Below, one piece after another: positions 48,863-58,568 of a stretch of 59,995 nt of DNA. Under the pieces are notes generated by a model. That model was not told where the DNA came from and searched no databases. It was given only the letters and a program-made list of their open reading frames with translations. Position 1 is the first letter of the stretch. Each line of letters starts with the position of its first letter. Where the stretch lies: positions 1 through 59,995 of the forward strand of contig JAVBOB010000018.1 in assembly GCA_031551125.1 (NCBI GenBank). Direction: 5' to 3'. Position numbers and translations under genes: made by a program. The stretch is from JAIRNF01 sp031551125. Lineage in GTDB: Bacteria; Bacteroidota; Bacteroidia; Bacteroidales; UBA932.

Positions 48863-49468
48863 CTAAAAGCTTAGGATAAAGGATACCAAAAATGGCACCA
48901 GCAATGTAAGTATGGTTCCATGAAAAACAGCTAGCAAGGCGTATTGTTTACCTACCGAGTGGGTAATAATAGGTAGGCAGGTGTCCATAGAGGTTGCTCC
49001 GGCGCTACTGATAGGCGCGAACTTACCAAAGTATCTAGCAATAGTGGGAATGAGCAAAAGGCTTACCAGCTCCCGGATTAGATTGGCAATAAGCGCAATA
49101 GCCCCCAGCGTTTCTCCTCTCAGCTGGGTGATGTAAATGCTCGACAGGCTGTAGTATCCCATGCCTGAACCTACCGCTAGTGAATCTTGCACCTTGAACG
49201 AGGGAACAAATAGCGAGAACAGGCATACACCCAGCAAGGTTCCGAGAACGGTAGTGAAAGGTACGAGCAGTATTTTCAGGTGCATGGTTCTAATCATTGT
49301 CAGCGAGTGGCGCAGCTCACTACCCATGCTTATGCCTACCAGCAGCATAAGGGCATACAACGCATACATGCTGAAATCGACTTTTAAGAGTAGCTCGGGT
49401 AGCCATCCGGTATGTCCCAGCACCATTCCCAAAATAAAGAAGCAGAATATGTACAGGCTATTTTTCAT
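48863..49468 (-). CDS. lysO: LysO-type lysine exporter, large part (DUF340 C-terminal)
   Basis: A 201-residue membrane protein with about six helices corresponding to the C-terminal two thirds of Escherichia coli LysO (about 299 residues). Characteristic stretches are LYALMLLVGISMGSE, DSLAVGSGMGYYSLSSIYI and ISSAGATSMDTCLPII, the last with conserved Asp. LysO exports L-lysine and the toxic analogue thialysine. Its start overlaps the smaller LysO gene by 11 bases, so the two halves are translated together and probably assemble into one transporter. Confidence 0.85.
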   Translation of the reverse strand: MKNSLYIFCFFILGMVLGHTGWLPELLLKVDFSMYALYALMLLVGISMGSELRHSLTMIRTMHLKILLVPFTTVLGTLLGVCLFSLFVPSFKVQDSLAVGSGMGYYSLSSIYITQLRGETLGAIALIANLIRELVSLLLIPTIARYFGKFAPISSAGATSMDTCLPIITHSVGKQYALLAVFHGTILTLLVPFLVSFILSF

Positions 49469-49748
49469 TGTGCTTGTCCATGTGTTTTGATAGCTTGCGG
49501 AATAGTAATGCGCTGAGTAGAATACTGCCTATAATACCCAGTAGGCTTAGAGCGAGAGAATAGCCGCCTACCATGGGCAGCTTTTCCAGCAGCTCCTCCT
49601 GCTTGCCCAACGAAACACCCAGCAAAAACAGCAAACAGTATATGGCAATGCCGGTAAGCCGACCGTTTATTTTTAGTACGGCCGGCTTATTTCTCAGTAG
49701 GTAACCGGCTACCATTCCGGTAGCAAGGAGGAGTAAAATTTCCAGCAT
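49458..49748 (-). CDS. LysO-type lysine exporter, small N-terminal part
   Basis: A 96-residue protein with three membrane helices (LEILLLLATGMVAGYLL, IAIYCLLFLLGVSLG, YSLALSLLGIIGSILLSALLF) matching the N-terminal third of single-chain LysO. GRLTGIAIYCLLFLLGVSLG is the conserved block. It overlaps the large part in a different frame by 11 bases; this split form is common in Bacteroidota and not a fresh frameshift, since both ends look like normal gene ends (KHMDKHNEK tail). Confidence 0.82.
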   Translation of the reverse strand: MLEILLLLATGMVAGYLLRNKPAVLKINGRLTGIAIYCLLFLLGVSLGKQEELLEKLPMVGGYSLALSLLGIIGSILLSALLFRKLSKHMDKHNEK

Positions 49749-49898
49749 AGCTTATAGTATTTGATAGTTAAAGTAGGGCAAAGTATATATGAACGTTGGG
49801 ACAGATTAATGTTAACTTAAGTTTCTAGTTGTGCTTTTCTTGTGATTAGATAAATGTCTGTGTGCGTTTGCCCAACAGATATTTTCAATTGCGCTACT

Positions 49899-52800
49899 TT
49901 ATCCTACATGCCAGTCAATTTCCTTCAATCCCTTGCCTTTAAGGAAAGCGTTGGCTTGTGAGTATGGTTTGCTACCAAAGAACCCTGTTGAGGCCGATAG
50001 TGGCGAGGGATGCGGCGATTTAATAATGCAGTGTGATTTACTTGTGATAAATTTTTCTTTAGCCTGCGCAGGTTTGCCCCAAAGCATAAACACAATGGGT
50101 TGTTCGCTTGCGCCGAGGTAGGCAAATACGGCATCGGTAAACTTCTCCCAGCCTTTTTTTGCGTGCGAGTTCGATTTTCCTGCTTCTACCGTTAGCACGG
50201 TGTTGAGCATTAGTACACCTTGCTCTGCCCATTTTATCAGGTGTCCGCTTTTGGATACAGGAATGCCCAAATCGCTTTCCAACTCCTTGTACATATTTTT
50301 TAGTGAGGGCGGCGGCGTTACACCCGGAAGTACCGAAAGGGCAAAGCCGTGTGCCTGTCCTTCGTTGATATACGGGTCTTGACCAAGGATAACTACTCTC
50401 ACCTTATCGGGTGCGGTAAATTTCAGCGTGTTGAATATGTCCTCACGCTTAGGGTATATGGTTTTGCTGCTATACTCTTCGTCTAAGAAAGTTTGCAGCT
50501 TCTTAAAGTAGTCTGCCTCAAATTCTTTCTTTAGAATGCCGTCCCAAGCGTTGCCAATAGCGCAACTAGCACCGTTTGTTGCTTTGCCTGCTACCGGGTT
50601 AGCGCTTTTCTCGATTTTCGGCGTGCCCGCTTTTTCCTTTTGCCACTTTAAAAAATCATCACTCTTTTTGATGTCCTGAAAATCTCCAAAGTTGGGAAAC
50701 TCGTTCAATACCTTGTTTACAATAGCGTACGCCTCTTCTTTACGTTTCAGGGCAAGGAGAATGCGCACTTTGGTATCGTAAATGTAGTAGTAGGCGCTGT
50801 TGCCGTTGATATACTTTTCGGCAAGCTCAACAGCCTGTAGAGCCTCAGGTAAATTTTCACCTCTTGCATAGGAGTACCAAGCAAATAGGTTGCCGGGTAC
50901 GCGGTGCATATCTTCATAAGCCGGAATTTGTAGCTCATACTCGGGCTTCGCAGGCAGGTTTTGAAGCATTTTTTTGGCTTCGTCGAGAATCAGCTCAGTG
51001 CACCTCTTAGCTTCCTTTCCTTTTAAAAATTCCAGCGCGTTGCGCAGGTTACACACATAGTAGTACTGCAGGTAGGCGCGGTCAAAATCGGCACGGGCAA
51101 TGGCCTCGGCGTATGTCTTAAGCCCTTCTTCAAACTTTCCGGTTGTCATTTGGGAGCCGCCAAGCTGGGTGTATCCTTCTATGTAACCGTTGATGTTAGC
51201 CAACTCTCTCAGCTTATCCTTATCGCTTTTTTTGTTGCTCTTTTTGTCATCCTTTTCCTTCTCATCCTCATCGTCCTCGTCATTATCATCGTCATCATCC
51301 TCATCGTCCTCATCGTCCTCATCGTCCTCATCATCTACTTCCTCGTCCTCATCTTCTTCATCGCGATACTCTTCAATTTCTTCTTTGGTAACTTCAATTT
51401 GTGTCAAATCGTCATCGTTGATAAGGTCTGAGGCTTGAAAGCTTTTGTTGTCCAGCGAGGCATCCAGCCAACCCTCGTACCATTCGGTAAAGGTCATAGA
51501 GGTTCCTTCGTTAAGCTGGCTTTCTATGGAGAATAAGCCCGACTCGTTACCAAAGTCGGTAAACCAAATAGCACCCTTTTCTTTTCCTTTCAGCACCAGC
51601 ATAATTTCCATGCCGCAGCCTTCGGTGCAAATTTCTATGGTGCTTTGCTGCGATTTTTCACGCACAATGCTTTCTCTTACCGACCATTCATCATTTTCTT
51701 CGTCTTCATAGTCGGCATCTTCTTCATTCTGAACAATGGAAAACATTTGACCGTAAACAAAGGGGTACTCATCATCAGACTCCGGGTCAGACAGCTCGTA
51801 TAAGCCATACTGGGGGCCGGCTCCACCGTTACCAATATTCAATAAAAACCAGCGGTAGTCTTCGGGTAGCGTAAGCTCGTTCTTTTCTTCGTATGCTTGA
51901 ATTTCCTCTTCGGTCAGTACCGGATTCATTTTGTACTTATGGCTGTCCGAGCCGAACGTTCTGAATTTTTTATCTTGCTCTCTAAGCTTGTTCAGCTTGT
52001 CGAGAATGCGCTGCATGTGTTCCATAGAGCTAGCTTTTGGTTCTGTTATTGTAGTAGTTTTTGTTTCAGTAGGTTGAGCGTCTTCCAGCGCGTTACAAAT
52101 GATTAGGTCATCTACATTGTAAGTTGAGTCTATATATGCTTTAACCCCTCTTTTCTTACCTTCAGCTATAAAGGCATCCCAATCAATATTGTCGCAACAG
52201 TTGATGTATATATTCTGCAAGGTGGGAATATCCCACAGGGCTTCGAGGTTTACAAATTTCTTGCACCAATGTATTATCACGCATTTTAGATTGGGCAATT
52301 GGGTAAACGCTTTGCCATCAATTTTGGCAAAGTTGTTTATTTCAACTACCTCAAGTGTTGTCAGTCTTCTTATTCTCGATAAATCGAAATTACCCTTAGA
52401 TGCTGACAAATACAAGCCTTTTAATGGAGCCGAAATATATCCGAATACCTCATCGTTGTGGCCTACAAAGTTTAACCTTAAGTATTCTGCACTTTTGATT
52501 TTCGTCAACGATTCGGGGTCAAAGTTCTTGCTGACATCAACACAAGCTGCTTTGTATAAGAGGCCGCTATATTCATCTCTGGCTGCTATAATTCCGGTTT
52601 TTTTATCGATATAGCTAGGCAATTTAGTCCAACCTTCTTCAAGCACCGGCCTTACAAAATCTTTACGGGTAGCAACGGGTTCCGCATTTTCTTCCGTATC
52701 CTCTTTATAGCTCTTTGCTTCATAGCAGAAGTAGTCCTCATCTTCGCCTTCCTCATCATCCACATCTTCGTAAAAATCGTCCCATTGCCCATCAATGCAG

Positions 52801-55463
52801 AAGCTGGTAAACGCTTCCTCGTCATCCTCATCACAGTCTTCAGCAATAACGGTTACCGAAAGCTTTTCCATTTTCTCAACCATCTTCTCGCTAACCGCGT
52901 TTTCGGTAAGGTCAACCGTTTTCAGCTTGCCAAAGGATGGCGCGGACATTAGCACCTTAGCCAGCTTATCGTAAATGTTGCTAAAGGCAAAATCTAAGGT
53001 TTCCAAGCTGTCTGAAAATTCGATGGCAGCAATGGCCTTCATAATTTTGGGGCTAAACATACAGTTCTTGATGCCCAAGTATTTAAGCTTAGGAAATTTC
53101 TCTCCGGTAAAAAGCGATTGTATTTGTTTTGGAGTGTAAGAGTCATCTAATCCGTACTCGGTTTCCCATAGTTCCAAATGTTCAAGGTTGGGTAGGTTGG
53201 CCTTCAACGCATCATCAGTAACGGGTTCCGCATGAGTCATCACAACCAGTTTTTTTAGGTACGATGATGTGATGGGTTCGCTGAAACGTAGCTTGTATGA
53301 GCCGTTTAGCACCAAACTCTCCAGCTTTGGAAAAGCTTTAAGAAAGGGGGTAAGGTCACAATGTTTTACCCATTCTTCACCTTCATACTCCTCGGGGCCT
53401 ACTTGCAGGTGCTTTAGGTTAGGCAGCTTGTCCTTATGCTCAATCAAGTTTTTTAGAATGGTGCGGTAGTAAAAGCTATCGGCCAGCTCGTCGCCTATGT
53501 AGATGTGGGTGGTTTCCCCACAATTTTTTTCGGCAAAAAAGCTATCCATCAGCACTTGCTGGGTAATGCCTTTATCAAATTCCTCCTCGCTAATGGAAAA
53601 CCGTTTTACCACCTTAGGGATACTATCGTTTGTAGCGTCCTGTGGTTTTACCTTTGCAATAAGCTTTGCCGCCAGTTTTTGTACTTTTTTCGATTTATCG
53701 GTCAGGCAGCTTTCTAAAAAGGCAGGGTTAAGGTTGGGGTTATGCTTAAACAGCGTTTCCAGCAAGTTTAGCAGCATTATGCGGTTAGAGGCTTTGTAGA
53801 GCTTGGCCGCGCCGCCCGCATACTTTTCTAAGTAAGTATTCAGGTAGGCGTAAAATTGCTTGTCTGTCCACCCGTGCAGGAATGAGAAGTACCACTGCCA
53901 TGTACCCACAATATTTTCGTTGTTGCTAATGGATTGCGGAATGGCCTTTTCAGCCAAATCAGACACATCGTACATTAGGCATACGGTTTTGCAGTAGTGA
54001 GATGGTACGGTACCGCTGTTGTACAGACCGCTTTTCAGAATTTCGTTCAAGTCTTTGAAAACCTTCGTATCAAACTCCTTATAGCAGTACCTTCCCGGTA
54101 GCGTAATATAGGTAGCCAGCTGTTCTTCTACCGTTTTTACCTGCTCTTTGGCTTCTCCCTTGTTCCACTGCCGACGAAGCAGCCAAGCGGATACTAAGGG
54201 ATTGCCCAAGGCTACTGTTTTTTGCACAACATCAGGGTATGCGGCGAGCAGCATTTCGTAAACGGGCGTTGGGTCAATACCACGCTCTATCATACGCTCA
54301 ATAGCGGTAACGGCAAAGTACTCGCAAGGCAAGCCGCTTTGAATGTAGTAGGGGGTAATGGCCTTAAACCGTTTCTGCAGCTTTTGGTTGTAGTCTTCGC
54401 TATCGCCCTCGTAGTGGGTATTGCTTGAGGCATCGTAAATGCTGTTGTTGCCGTAGTGGCTGTATGATGGCCCGTAGTAGCTCATCAGGTCGATGCACAG
54501 CCAGCGCATCATCCATTGGTAGTTGGTTTTCAGCGCGCATTTATACACCGTCATCAACGGCTCGCACTTAAAATCCAAAATCATAAGGGCAAGGTGGGCA
54601 AAGTGCGAGCGTTCTCGTTCGTAAAAATCATACTCCAGCTGCTTGTAGGTATCCAAATCTTTGAAGTGGTCTTTAGACATTTCGAGGGTTTCGCTATCAA
54701 ATTCGCCTGCTAAGCCTCTCAACCACGCCTTTACCTCGTTTGACAGGTTGCTCTCCTGAATGTACCTATTCATGGTTTGGCAAAACGGGTGGCGGTCGCC
54801 TTTCCCCGGTGTTACAAATGAGGCGTAGATAAAGAAGGTGGCGTAGTAAACGGCATCTTCCCAATATTCAGGGTACTTCTCGGGCTCATGCTTGTACAGC
54901 AGCATGCGGGCAACCAGCCATTGCGATATATATCCTTGTTGCGCTACATCGCGCAGCACATCAGGTGTTTTTTCGTACACCACCTCCAGCAGCTCTTGCT
55001 GGTTTTTACGTTGGCTGTGTACATGGTCGCCCATTATATTTAAGAAAAACTGAGCCGGATTATACTGATGGTCAACATAAAATATTTCATCCATCACCCA
55101 TTCGCTTTTTTGGTTGATGAGGTTATACGAGTCGCTTTCGATACCGGGGCTGATAATGTGCAGCAGCTTTAGAAAGCGAATGGCCATGGGTATCAGGCTA
55201 TGGTCATTGTTGACTTCTTTTGCCACTGCCCATTTGGTTGAGTTGGCCGGATGAATCCACGCGTCTTTTAGCGGGTAAAGGTAGGTAAGCACCCCAAGGT
55301 CGCATTCGCCGTTGAGATAGGCTACGGTTTGCTCTTCCTGTTCGGGGGTAAGCAAAAATTTGAATACGCCTTCAGGTATCTTTTCATCCACATAAGAACC
55401 AAATATGTTATGCCCGTGACCGGTTGTTTGAATGTCTTTGATTAATTGAATCATGTTTTTCAT
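49899..55463 (-). CDS. Giant multidomain protein (helical repeats, LRR, SMI1/KNR4, acidic tract, TPR-like) fused to a C-terminal uracil-DNA glycosylase
   Basis: An uninterrupted frame of 1854 residues. Residues 1-620 are helical, ending in HEAT-like CLTDKSKKVQKLAAKLIAKV. About 670-870 and 980-1110 carry leucine-rich repeats (LKHLQVGP, LESLVLNGSYKL, LEHLELWE, LKYLGIKNC). About 1178-1335 is an SMI1/KNR4 domain (LPEDYRWFLLNIGNGGAGP). About 1365-1401 is almost pure Asp/Glu. About 1410-1610 is TPR-like. From about 1637 (NAWDGILKKEFEADYF) it is a full family 1 uracil-DNA glycosylase with GQDPY (Asp1696 catalytic), VLMLNTVLTVE and HPSPLS (His1818). A stand-alone Ung is about 225 residues; no Met start lies just before this domain. 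No signal peptide: cytoplasmic. The function of the fusion is unknown. Confidence 0.85.
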   Translation of the reverse strand: MKNMIQLIKDIQTTGHGHNIFGSYVDEKIPEGVFKFLLTPEQEEQTVAYLNGECDLGVLTYLYPLKDAWIHPANSTKWAVAKEVNNDHSLIPMAIRFLKLLHIISPGIESDSYNLINQKSEWVMDEIFYVDHQYNPAQFFLNIMGDHVHSQRKNQQELLEVVYEKTPDVLRDVAQQGYISQWLVARMLLYKHEPEKYPEYWEDAVYYATFFIYASFVTPGKGDRHPFCQTMNRYIQESNLSNEVKAWLRGLAGEFDSETLEMSKDHFKDLDTYKQLEYDFYERERSHFAHLALMILDFKCEPLMTVYKCALKTNYQWMMRWLCIDLMSYYGPSYSHYGNNSIYDASSNTHYEGDSEDYNQKLQKRFKAITPYYIQSGLPCEYFAVTAIERMIERGIDPTPVYEMLLAAYPDVVQKTVALGNPLVSAWLLRRQWNKGEAKEQVKTVEEQLATYITLPGRYCYKEFDTKVFKDLNEILKSGLYNSGTVPSHYCKTVCLMYDVSDLAEKAIPQSISNNENIVGTWQWYFSFLHGWTDKQFYAYLNTYLEKYAGGAAKLYKASNRIMLLNLLETLFKHNPNLNPAFLESCLTDKSKKVQKLAAKLIAKVKPQDATNDSIPKVVKRFSISEEEFDKGITQQVLMDSFFAEKNCGETTHIYIGDELADSFYYRTILKNLIEHKDKLPNLKHLQVGPEEYEGEEWVKHCDLTPFLKAFPKLESLVLNGSYKLRFSEPITSSYLKKLVVMTHAEPVTDDALKANLPNLEHLELWETEYGLDDSYTPKQIQSLFTGEKFPKLKYLGIKNCMFSPKIMKAIAAIEFSDSLETLDFAFSNIYDKLAKVLMSAPSFGKLKTVDLTENAVSEKMVEKMEKLSVTVIAEDCDEDDEEAFTSFCIDGQWDDFYEDVDDEEGEDEDYFCYEAKSYKEDTEENAEPVATRKDFVRPVLEEGWTKLPSYIDKKTGIIAARDEYSGLLYKAACVDVSKNFDPESLTKIKSAEYLRLNFVGHNDEVFGYISAPLKGLYLSASKGNFDLSRIRRLTTLEVVEINNFAKIDGKAFTQLPNLKCVIIHWCKKFVNLEALWDIPTLQNIYINCCDNIDWDAFIAEGKKRGVKAYIDSTYNVDDLIICNALEDAQPTETKTTTITEPKASSMEHMQRILDKLNKLREQDKKFRTFGSDSHKYKMNPVLTEEEIQAYEEKNELTLPEDYRWFLLNIGNGGAGPQYGLYELSDPESDDEYPFVYGQMFSIVQNEEDADYEDEENDEWSVRESIVREKSQQSTIEICTEGCGMEIMLVLKGKEKGAIWFTDFGNESGLFSIESQLNEGTSMTFTEWYEGWLDASLDNKSFQASDLINDDDLTQIEVTKEEIEEYRDEEDEDEEVDDEDDEDDEDDEDDDDDNDEDDEDEKEKDDKKSNKKSDKDKLRELANINGYIEGYTQLGGSQMTTGKFEEGLKTYAEAIARADFDRAYLQYYYVCNLRNALEFLKGKEAKRCTELILDEAKKMLQNLPAKPEYELQIPAYEDMHRVPGNLFAWYSYARGENLPEALQAVELAEKYINGNSAYYYIYDTKVRILLALKRKEEAYAIVNKVLNEFPNFGDFQDIKKSDDFLKWQKEKAGTPKIEKSANPVAGKATNGASCAIGNAWDGILKKEFEADYFKKLQTFLDEEYSSKTIYPKREDIFNTLKFTAPDKVRVVILGQDPYINEGQAHGFALSVLPGVTPPPSLKNMYKELESDLGIPVSKSGHLIKWAEQGVLMLNTVLTVEAGKSNSHAKKGWEKFTDAVFAYLGASEQPIVFMLWGKPAQAKEKFITSKSHCIIKSPHPSPLSASTGFFGSKPYSQANAFLKGKGLKEIDWHVG

Positions 55464-55565
55464 AATACTGTATATCTATTTATGTTTTCGTTGATTCTGT
55501 TAAATTATTTGTTCCACCTGCCAATCAATTTTCGTAAGCTTTTGTTCAGCGGGATTATAAGCACC

Positions 55566-56969
55566 TTACTTTTCTTTAAAGTTGACCAAGTACAGCTTCT
55601 CGGTTGCTCTTGTAAAGGCTGTATAAAGCCAGCGTAAATCTTCAATTTGTACTTCGCCATCCTTAAAAAACAGCTGGTCAAGAAATACTGTTTTCCATTG
55701 CCCTCCCTGCGCCTTATGGCAGGTTACGGCATACGCGTATTTTACTTGCAGGGCGTTGTAGTAGGGGTCTTCCTTTATGGCTTTGTAACGCTTGCGCTTA
55801 TCGCCGATATGCGCATAATCCTCAGCAATTGACATAAACAGCTCACGGCCTTTTTCGGCTCCCAGTGAAGGGCTTTCGCTGGAGAGCGTGTCGAGAAGAA
55901 TTTTACTTTCCACCTCCAAGTCGTTATAGTCCGGAAAACGGAGAAGCACGTTGGCAAAGCGTAAGCCGTAGCGTTCTTCGTACTTACGTATCCGAACTAC
56001 CTCAGTTACATCGCCGTTTGCAACAAAATCGAAGGTTTCGTTTTTTTCGAGCAGCTGGTAACAGTTCTTCACCACCATCAGGCGATCGCCCGGAACCAGC
56101 TCCTCGTCACGACCAAAGGTATATGCCCGTATTCCCAGATTATAACGGTTTGCCCGCTTATTAGAGTAGCATACTACAATGGCGTTTTCCTGTCCGTACT
56201 TATCATAGGTGGATGTTATCAGCTCCTGAACATCAACGCTGCTTATCCGCTCAATATCGTTAAACCCGTTAAAGGTGAACGAAGGCAGCTGAGCGCATTT
56301 CTCATCAATGTTTTTACGTAGCATGTTGGCGTTAAGCAGTATGCCCGAGTTGGCGGCCTGCCGCACCACATCGTTCAGCTCTACCCGTAAGCAATCTCCA
56401 TAACCGGACAGTACGCCCGAATCAAGCGCCGGACTTACTGAAAAGCCGACAGGAGGCAGCTGTGCCCTATCACCTATTAGAATAAGTCGGCAGCGTGTTC
56501 CGGATTGGACATAGTGCACCAAATCGTCAAGTAGCCTTCCTGTGCCAAAAACGGCTTGTTCCATTGATGCGTTGCCCACCATAGAGGCTTCATCAACAAT
56601 GAAAAGGGTGTCGGTATGCAAATTTCTGTCTATACCAAACCGGCCTATGCCATCATCTTGAGATTTTTGCCGGTATATTTTTTTATGGATGGTAAAAGCA
56701 GGCGATTTGGAGTAGGCGGACAGCACTTTAGCCGCCCTTCCGGTGGGGGCTAGTAGTACCGTTTTTTGCTTCATTTCGTTTAAAACGCTCACCAACGAGC
56801 TGATAGCGGATGTTTTTCCTGTTCCGGCAAAGCCGCTTATGAGAAAGATGCGGTTGTCGGTAAAGTTCGTAACAAACGCAGCCAGCTCGTTAAACAGTTC
56901 GGTTTGCCCTTTGGTGGGTTCAAAACCTAAACCACATATCAGCTTATCTAGCAAGTATTTTTCCAGCAT
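55566..56969 (-). CDS. RecD/Dda-like SF1B DNA helicase
   Basis: A 467-residue ATPase. Walker A GFAGTGKT is at 46-53, motif Ia LLAPTGRAAKVL, Walker B FIVDEASM, motif III LIGDRAQLPPVG, and motifs V-VI in YAVTCHKAQGGQWKTVFLD and WLYTAFTRATEKLYLVN. This is the RecD2/Dda type: a 5'-3' single-strand translocase with a UvrD-like C-terminal box. It has no nuclease domain. It lies about 100 bases upstream of the giant uracil-DNA glycosylase fusion gene on the same strand, so both may be co-expressed for DNA repair, although helicases of this kind are also common alone in Bacteroidota. Confidence 0.88.
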   Translation of the reverse strand: MLEKYLLDKLICGLGFEPTKGQTELFNELAAFVTNFTDNRIFLISGFAGTGKTSAISSLVSVLNEMKQKTVLLAPTGRAAKVLSAYSKSPAFTIHKKIYRQKSQDDGIGRFGIDRNLHTDTLFIVDEASMVGNASMEQAVFGTGRLLDDLVHYVQSGTRCRLILIGDRAQLPPVGFSVSPALDSGVLSGYGDCLRVELNDVVRQAANSGILLNANMLRKNIDEKCAQLPSFTFNGFNDIERISSVDVQELITSTYDKYGQENAIVVCYSNKRANRYNLGIRAYTFGRDEELVPGDRLMVVKNCYQLLEKNETFDFVANGDVTEVVRIRKYEERYGLRFANVLLRFPDYNDLEVESKILLDTLSSESPSLGAEKGRELFMSIAEDYAHIGDKRKRYKAIKEDPYYNALQVKYAYAVTCHKAQGGQWKTVFLDQLFFKDGEVQIEDLRWLYTAFTRATEKLYLVNFKEK

Positions 56970-57024
56970 TTGAATAATATGATGTCAATATTGCTGTATA
57001 TGAGTAGAATATATTGTTATTTTG

Positions 57025-57032
57025 TATCTTTG
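57025..57032 (+). promoter_or_regulatory. Bacteroidota -7 promoter box (TATCTTTG)
   Basis: Exact TAnnTTTG, 95 bases before the ATG at 57128; it would drive the three-gene set ending with rsmD. Confidence 0.6.
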
Positions 57033-57127
57033 TCAAGATTTATGGCACAAAAATATGCATAAACCTGCAAGCTCTATTGTTTTATTTTATAAGTTTGCAC
57101 TCAAACTTAATTTAAAATCACCGAGTA

Positions 57128-57733
57128 ATGAAAAGAATAGTCCAACTCCTGCTGCTTGTTGTTATAGTTTTCCTTGGTTATTTTCTAGCCGATTCTATTT
57201 TGAGACCAATCAGATTTGATAGAGAATATAAAAAGAGAAAAGATGTTGTGGTAGATAAGCTAAAGGACATCCGTACGCTGCAAGTTGCTTATAAAGTGGC
57301 AAACGGAAAGTTTACCAACAGCTTCGATGCTTTGAAGGATTTCTATAATAATGGAAAAATCAAGGTGCTTCGTCAAATCGGGTCAATGGATGACTCCATT
57401 GCTGTGGCTAAGGGGCTTGTAAAACGTGATACGATTATTGTTGCAGTGAAGGATACTATCTTACATAGCAAGAAGAATTTTAATATCAACGAGCTTGGCA
57501 TGGTTCCTTATGCTAACGTTCCTTTTGAAATAGATACAATTACATTCATTACTCCTTCAAAAATTGCCGTTCCCTTGTTTGAAGTGAGGGTTGCAAATAG
57601 TGTATTTCTTACAGGCTTGGATGCACAAGAAATTGCTAACCTAAACGATAAGCAAAAGAAAATGGACAAGTATCCGGGTTTGAAAGTTGGCGATGTTAAG
57701 CAGCCTAACAATAACACCGGTAACTGGGAGTAA
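57128..57733 (+). CDS. Membrane-anchored conserved hypothetical protein
   Basis: A 201-residue protein with one N-terminal membrane segment (RIVQLLLLVVIVFLGYFLADS) and a periplasmic part. The stretch DKLKDIRTLQVAYKVANGKFTNSFDALKDF, right after the anchor, recalls the start of pilin-like or secretion pseudopilin proteins (long helix, then a short globular part), but the prepilin cleavage site is not evident. VKRDTIIVAVKDT and LPLFEV-like AVPLFEVRV strands follow. It is the first gene of a set with DUF3822 and rsmD. I cannot name a function. Confidence 0.65.
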   Translation: MKRIVQLLLLVVIVFLGYFLADSILRPIRFDREYKKRKDVVVDKLKDIRTLQVAYKVANGKFTNSFDALKDFYNNGKIKVLRQIGSMDDSIAVAKGLVKRDTIIVAVKDTILHSKKNFNINELGMVPYANVPFEIDTITFITPSKIAVPLFEVRVANSVFLTGLDAQEIANLNDKQKKMDKYPGLKVGDVKQPNNNTGNWE

Positions 57734-57749
57734 TAAAACTGAACTTGCC

Positions 57750-58568
57750 ATGCTGAACTTTATCGACAAAAGTTTTAGCGCTAGGAAAACAACACAGTAT
57801 AGATTATCCATTCAAGTTGACTTGGATGGATTTTCTTTTTCTGTGTACGACCTTGTCCAGCAGAAGCACGTTGTTTTAAAACAATTTGCTGATGACTTTA
57901 GTATAGAGTGTGACTTGGTTGTAGAAAAGATTCGGCATATCTACAAGAAAGTGGAGTGGCTTAATAAAGATTTTTCTCGTTGTTTATGCATATTTACTTC
58001 TCCAAAGAATACCCTTATCCCAATTTCCTACTTTTCACAGGAAAGGTTACGTAGCTTTCTCAACTTTGTTTCTCCGCTTGATGAGCTGGACGAGATTCAC
58101 TATAAAACACTCGATAAGGTGGATGTTGCCGCTGTGTTTGCTATACCTAACCCTATTGCGGCAGAGCTAAACATGAGGCATAAGCGTATTACATTTTACA
58201 ACCAAAGCGTTCCGCTTATACACCATTTACTAAAAAAGAAAGATGGTGAACACCTGTGTATTAATGTAAACGGAAGCATTGCCGACCTTGCAATTATGCG
58301 TGATGGCGGCTTACTTTACCATAACTCGTTTGAAATAAAAGCGGCTTACGATTTACTATATTACGTTTCATTTGTACTACAGCAGCTAGGCATTGAGCCT
58401 ACTCGCTTGGCGGCTTCGTTTAGCGGAAAGCTTAATGCTGAAATGCAGCAGCAGCTGGGGGCTTACTTGCCCAAGCTGGGGGCGGAGAAGGGGGCGGTTT
58501 TACCCATTGCAAGCGAAAACATGGTTATCTATCACCAGCTACTTACGTTGCACGAATGCGAATCATAA
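57750..58568 (+). CDS. DUF3822 family protein
   Basis: A 272-residue cytoplasmic protein of a Bacteroidota-specific family, DUF3822. SIQVDLDGFSFSVYDLVQQ near the start, CIFTSPKNTLIPISYF in the first third and GLLYHNSFEIKAAYDLLYYV in the last third resemble an actin/hexokinase-type ATPase duplication in layout, but active-site residues were not identified. The function is unknown. The in-frame codon at 57687 overlaps the preceding gene; ATG 57750, 17 bases after its stop, is preferred. The 3' end overlaps rsmD by 13 bases, and the pairing with rsmD is typical of the phylum. Confidence 0.78.
   Translation: MLNFIDKSFSARKTTQYRLSIQVDLDGFSFSVYDLVQQKHVVLKQFADDFSIECDLVVEKIRHIYKKVEWLNKDFSRCLCIFTSPKNTLIPISYFSQERLRSFLNFVSPLDELDEIHYKTLDKVDVAAVFAIPNPIAAELNMRHKRITFYNQSVPLIHHLLKKKDGEHLCINVNGSIADLAIMRDGGLLYHNSFEIKAAYDLLYYVSFVLQQLGIEPTRLAASFSGKLNAEMQQQLGAYLPKLGAEKGAVLPIASENMVIYHQLLTLHECES

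Noticed and set aside
49458..49468. Frameshift within a single lysO gene
   Set aside because: Two-gene LysO is common in this phylum and both proteins have normal ends; a fresh mutation is unlikely.
51190..51438. Plus-strand frames of nearly pure Ser or Leu/Ile/Val
   Set aside because: Antisense of the Asp/Glu tract in the giant fusion; not a membrane protein.
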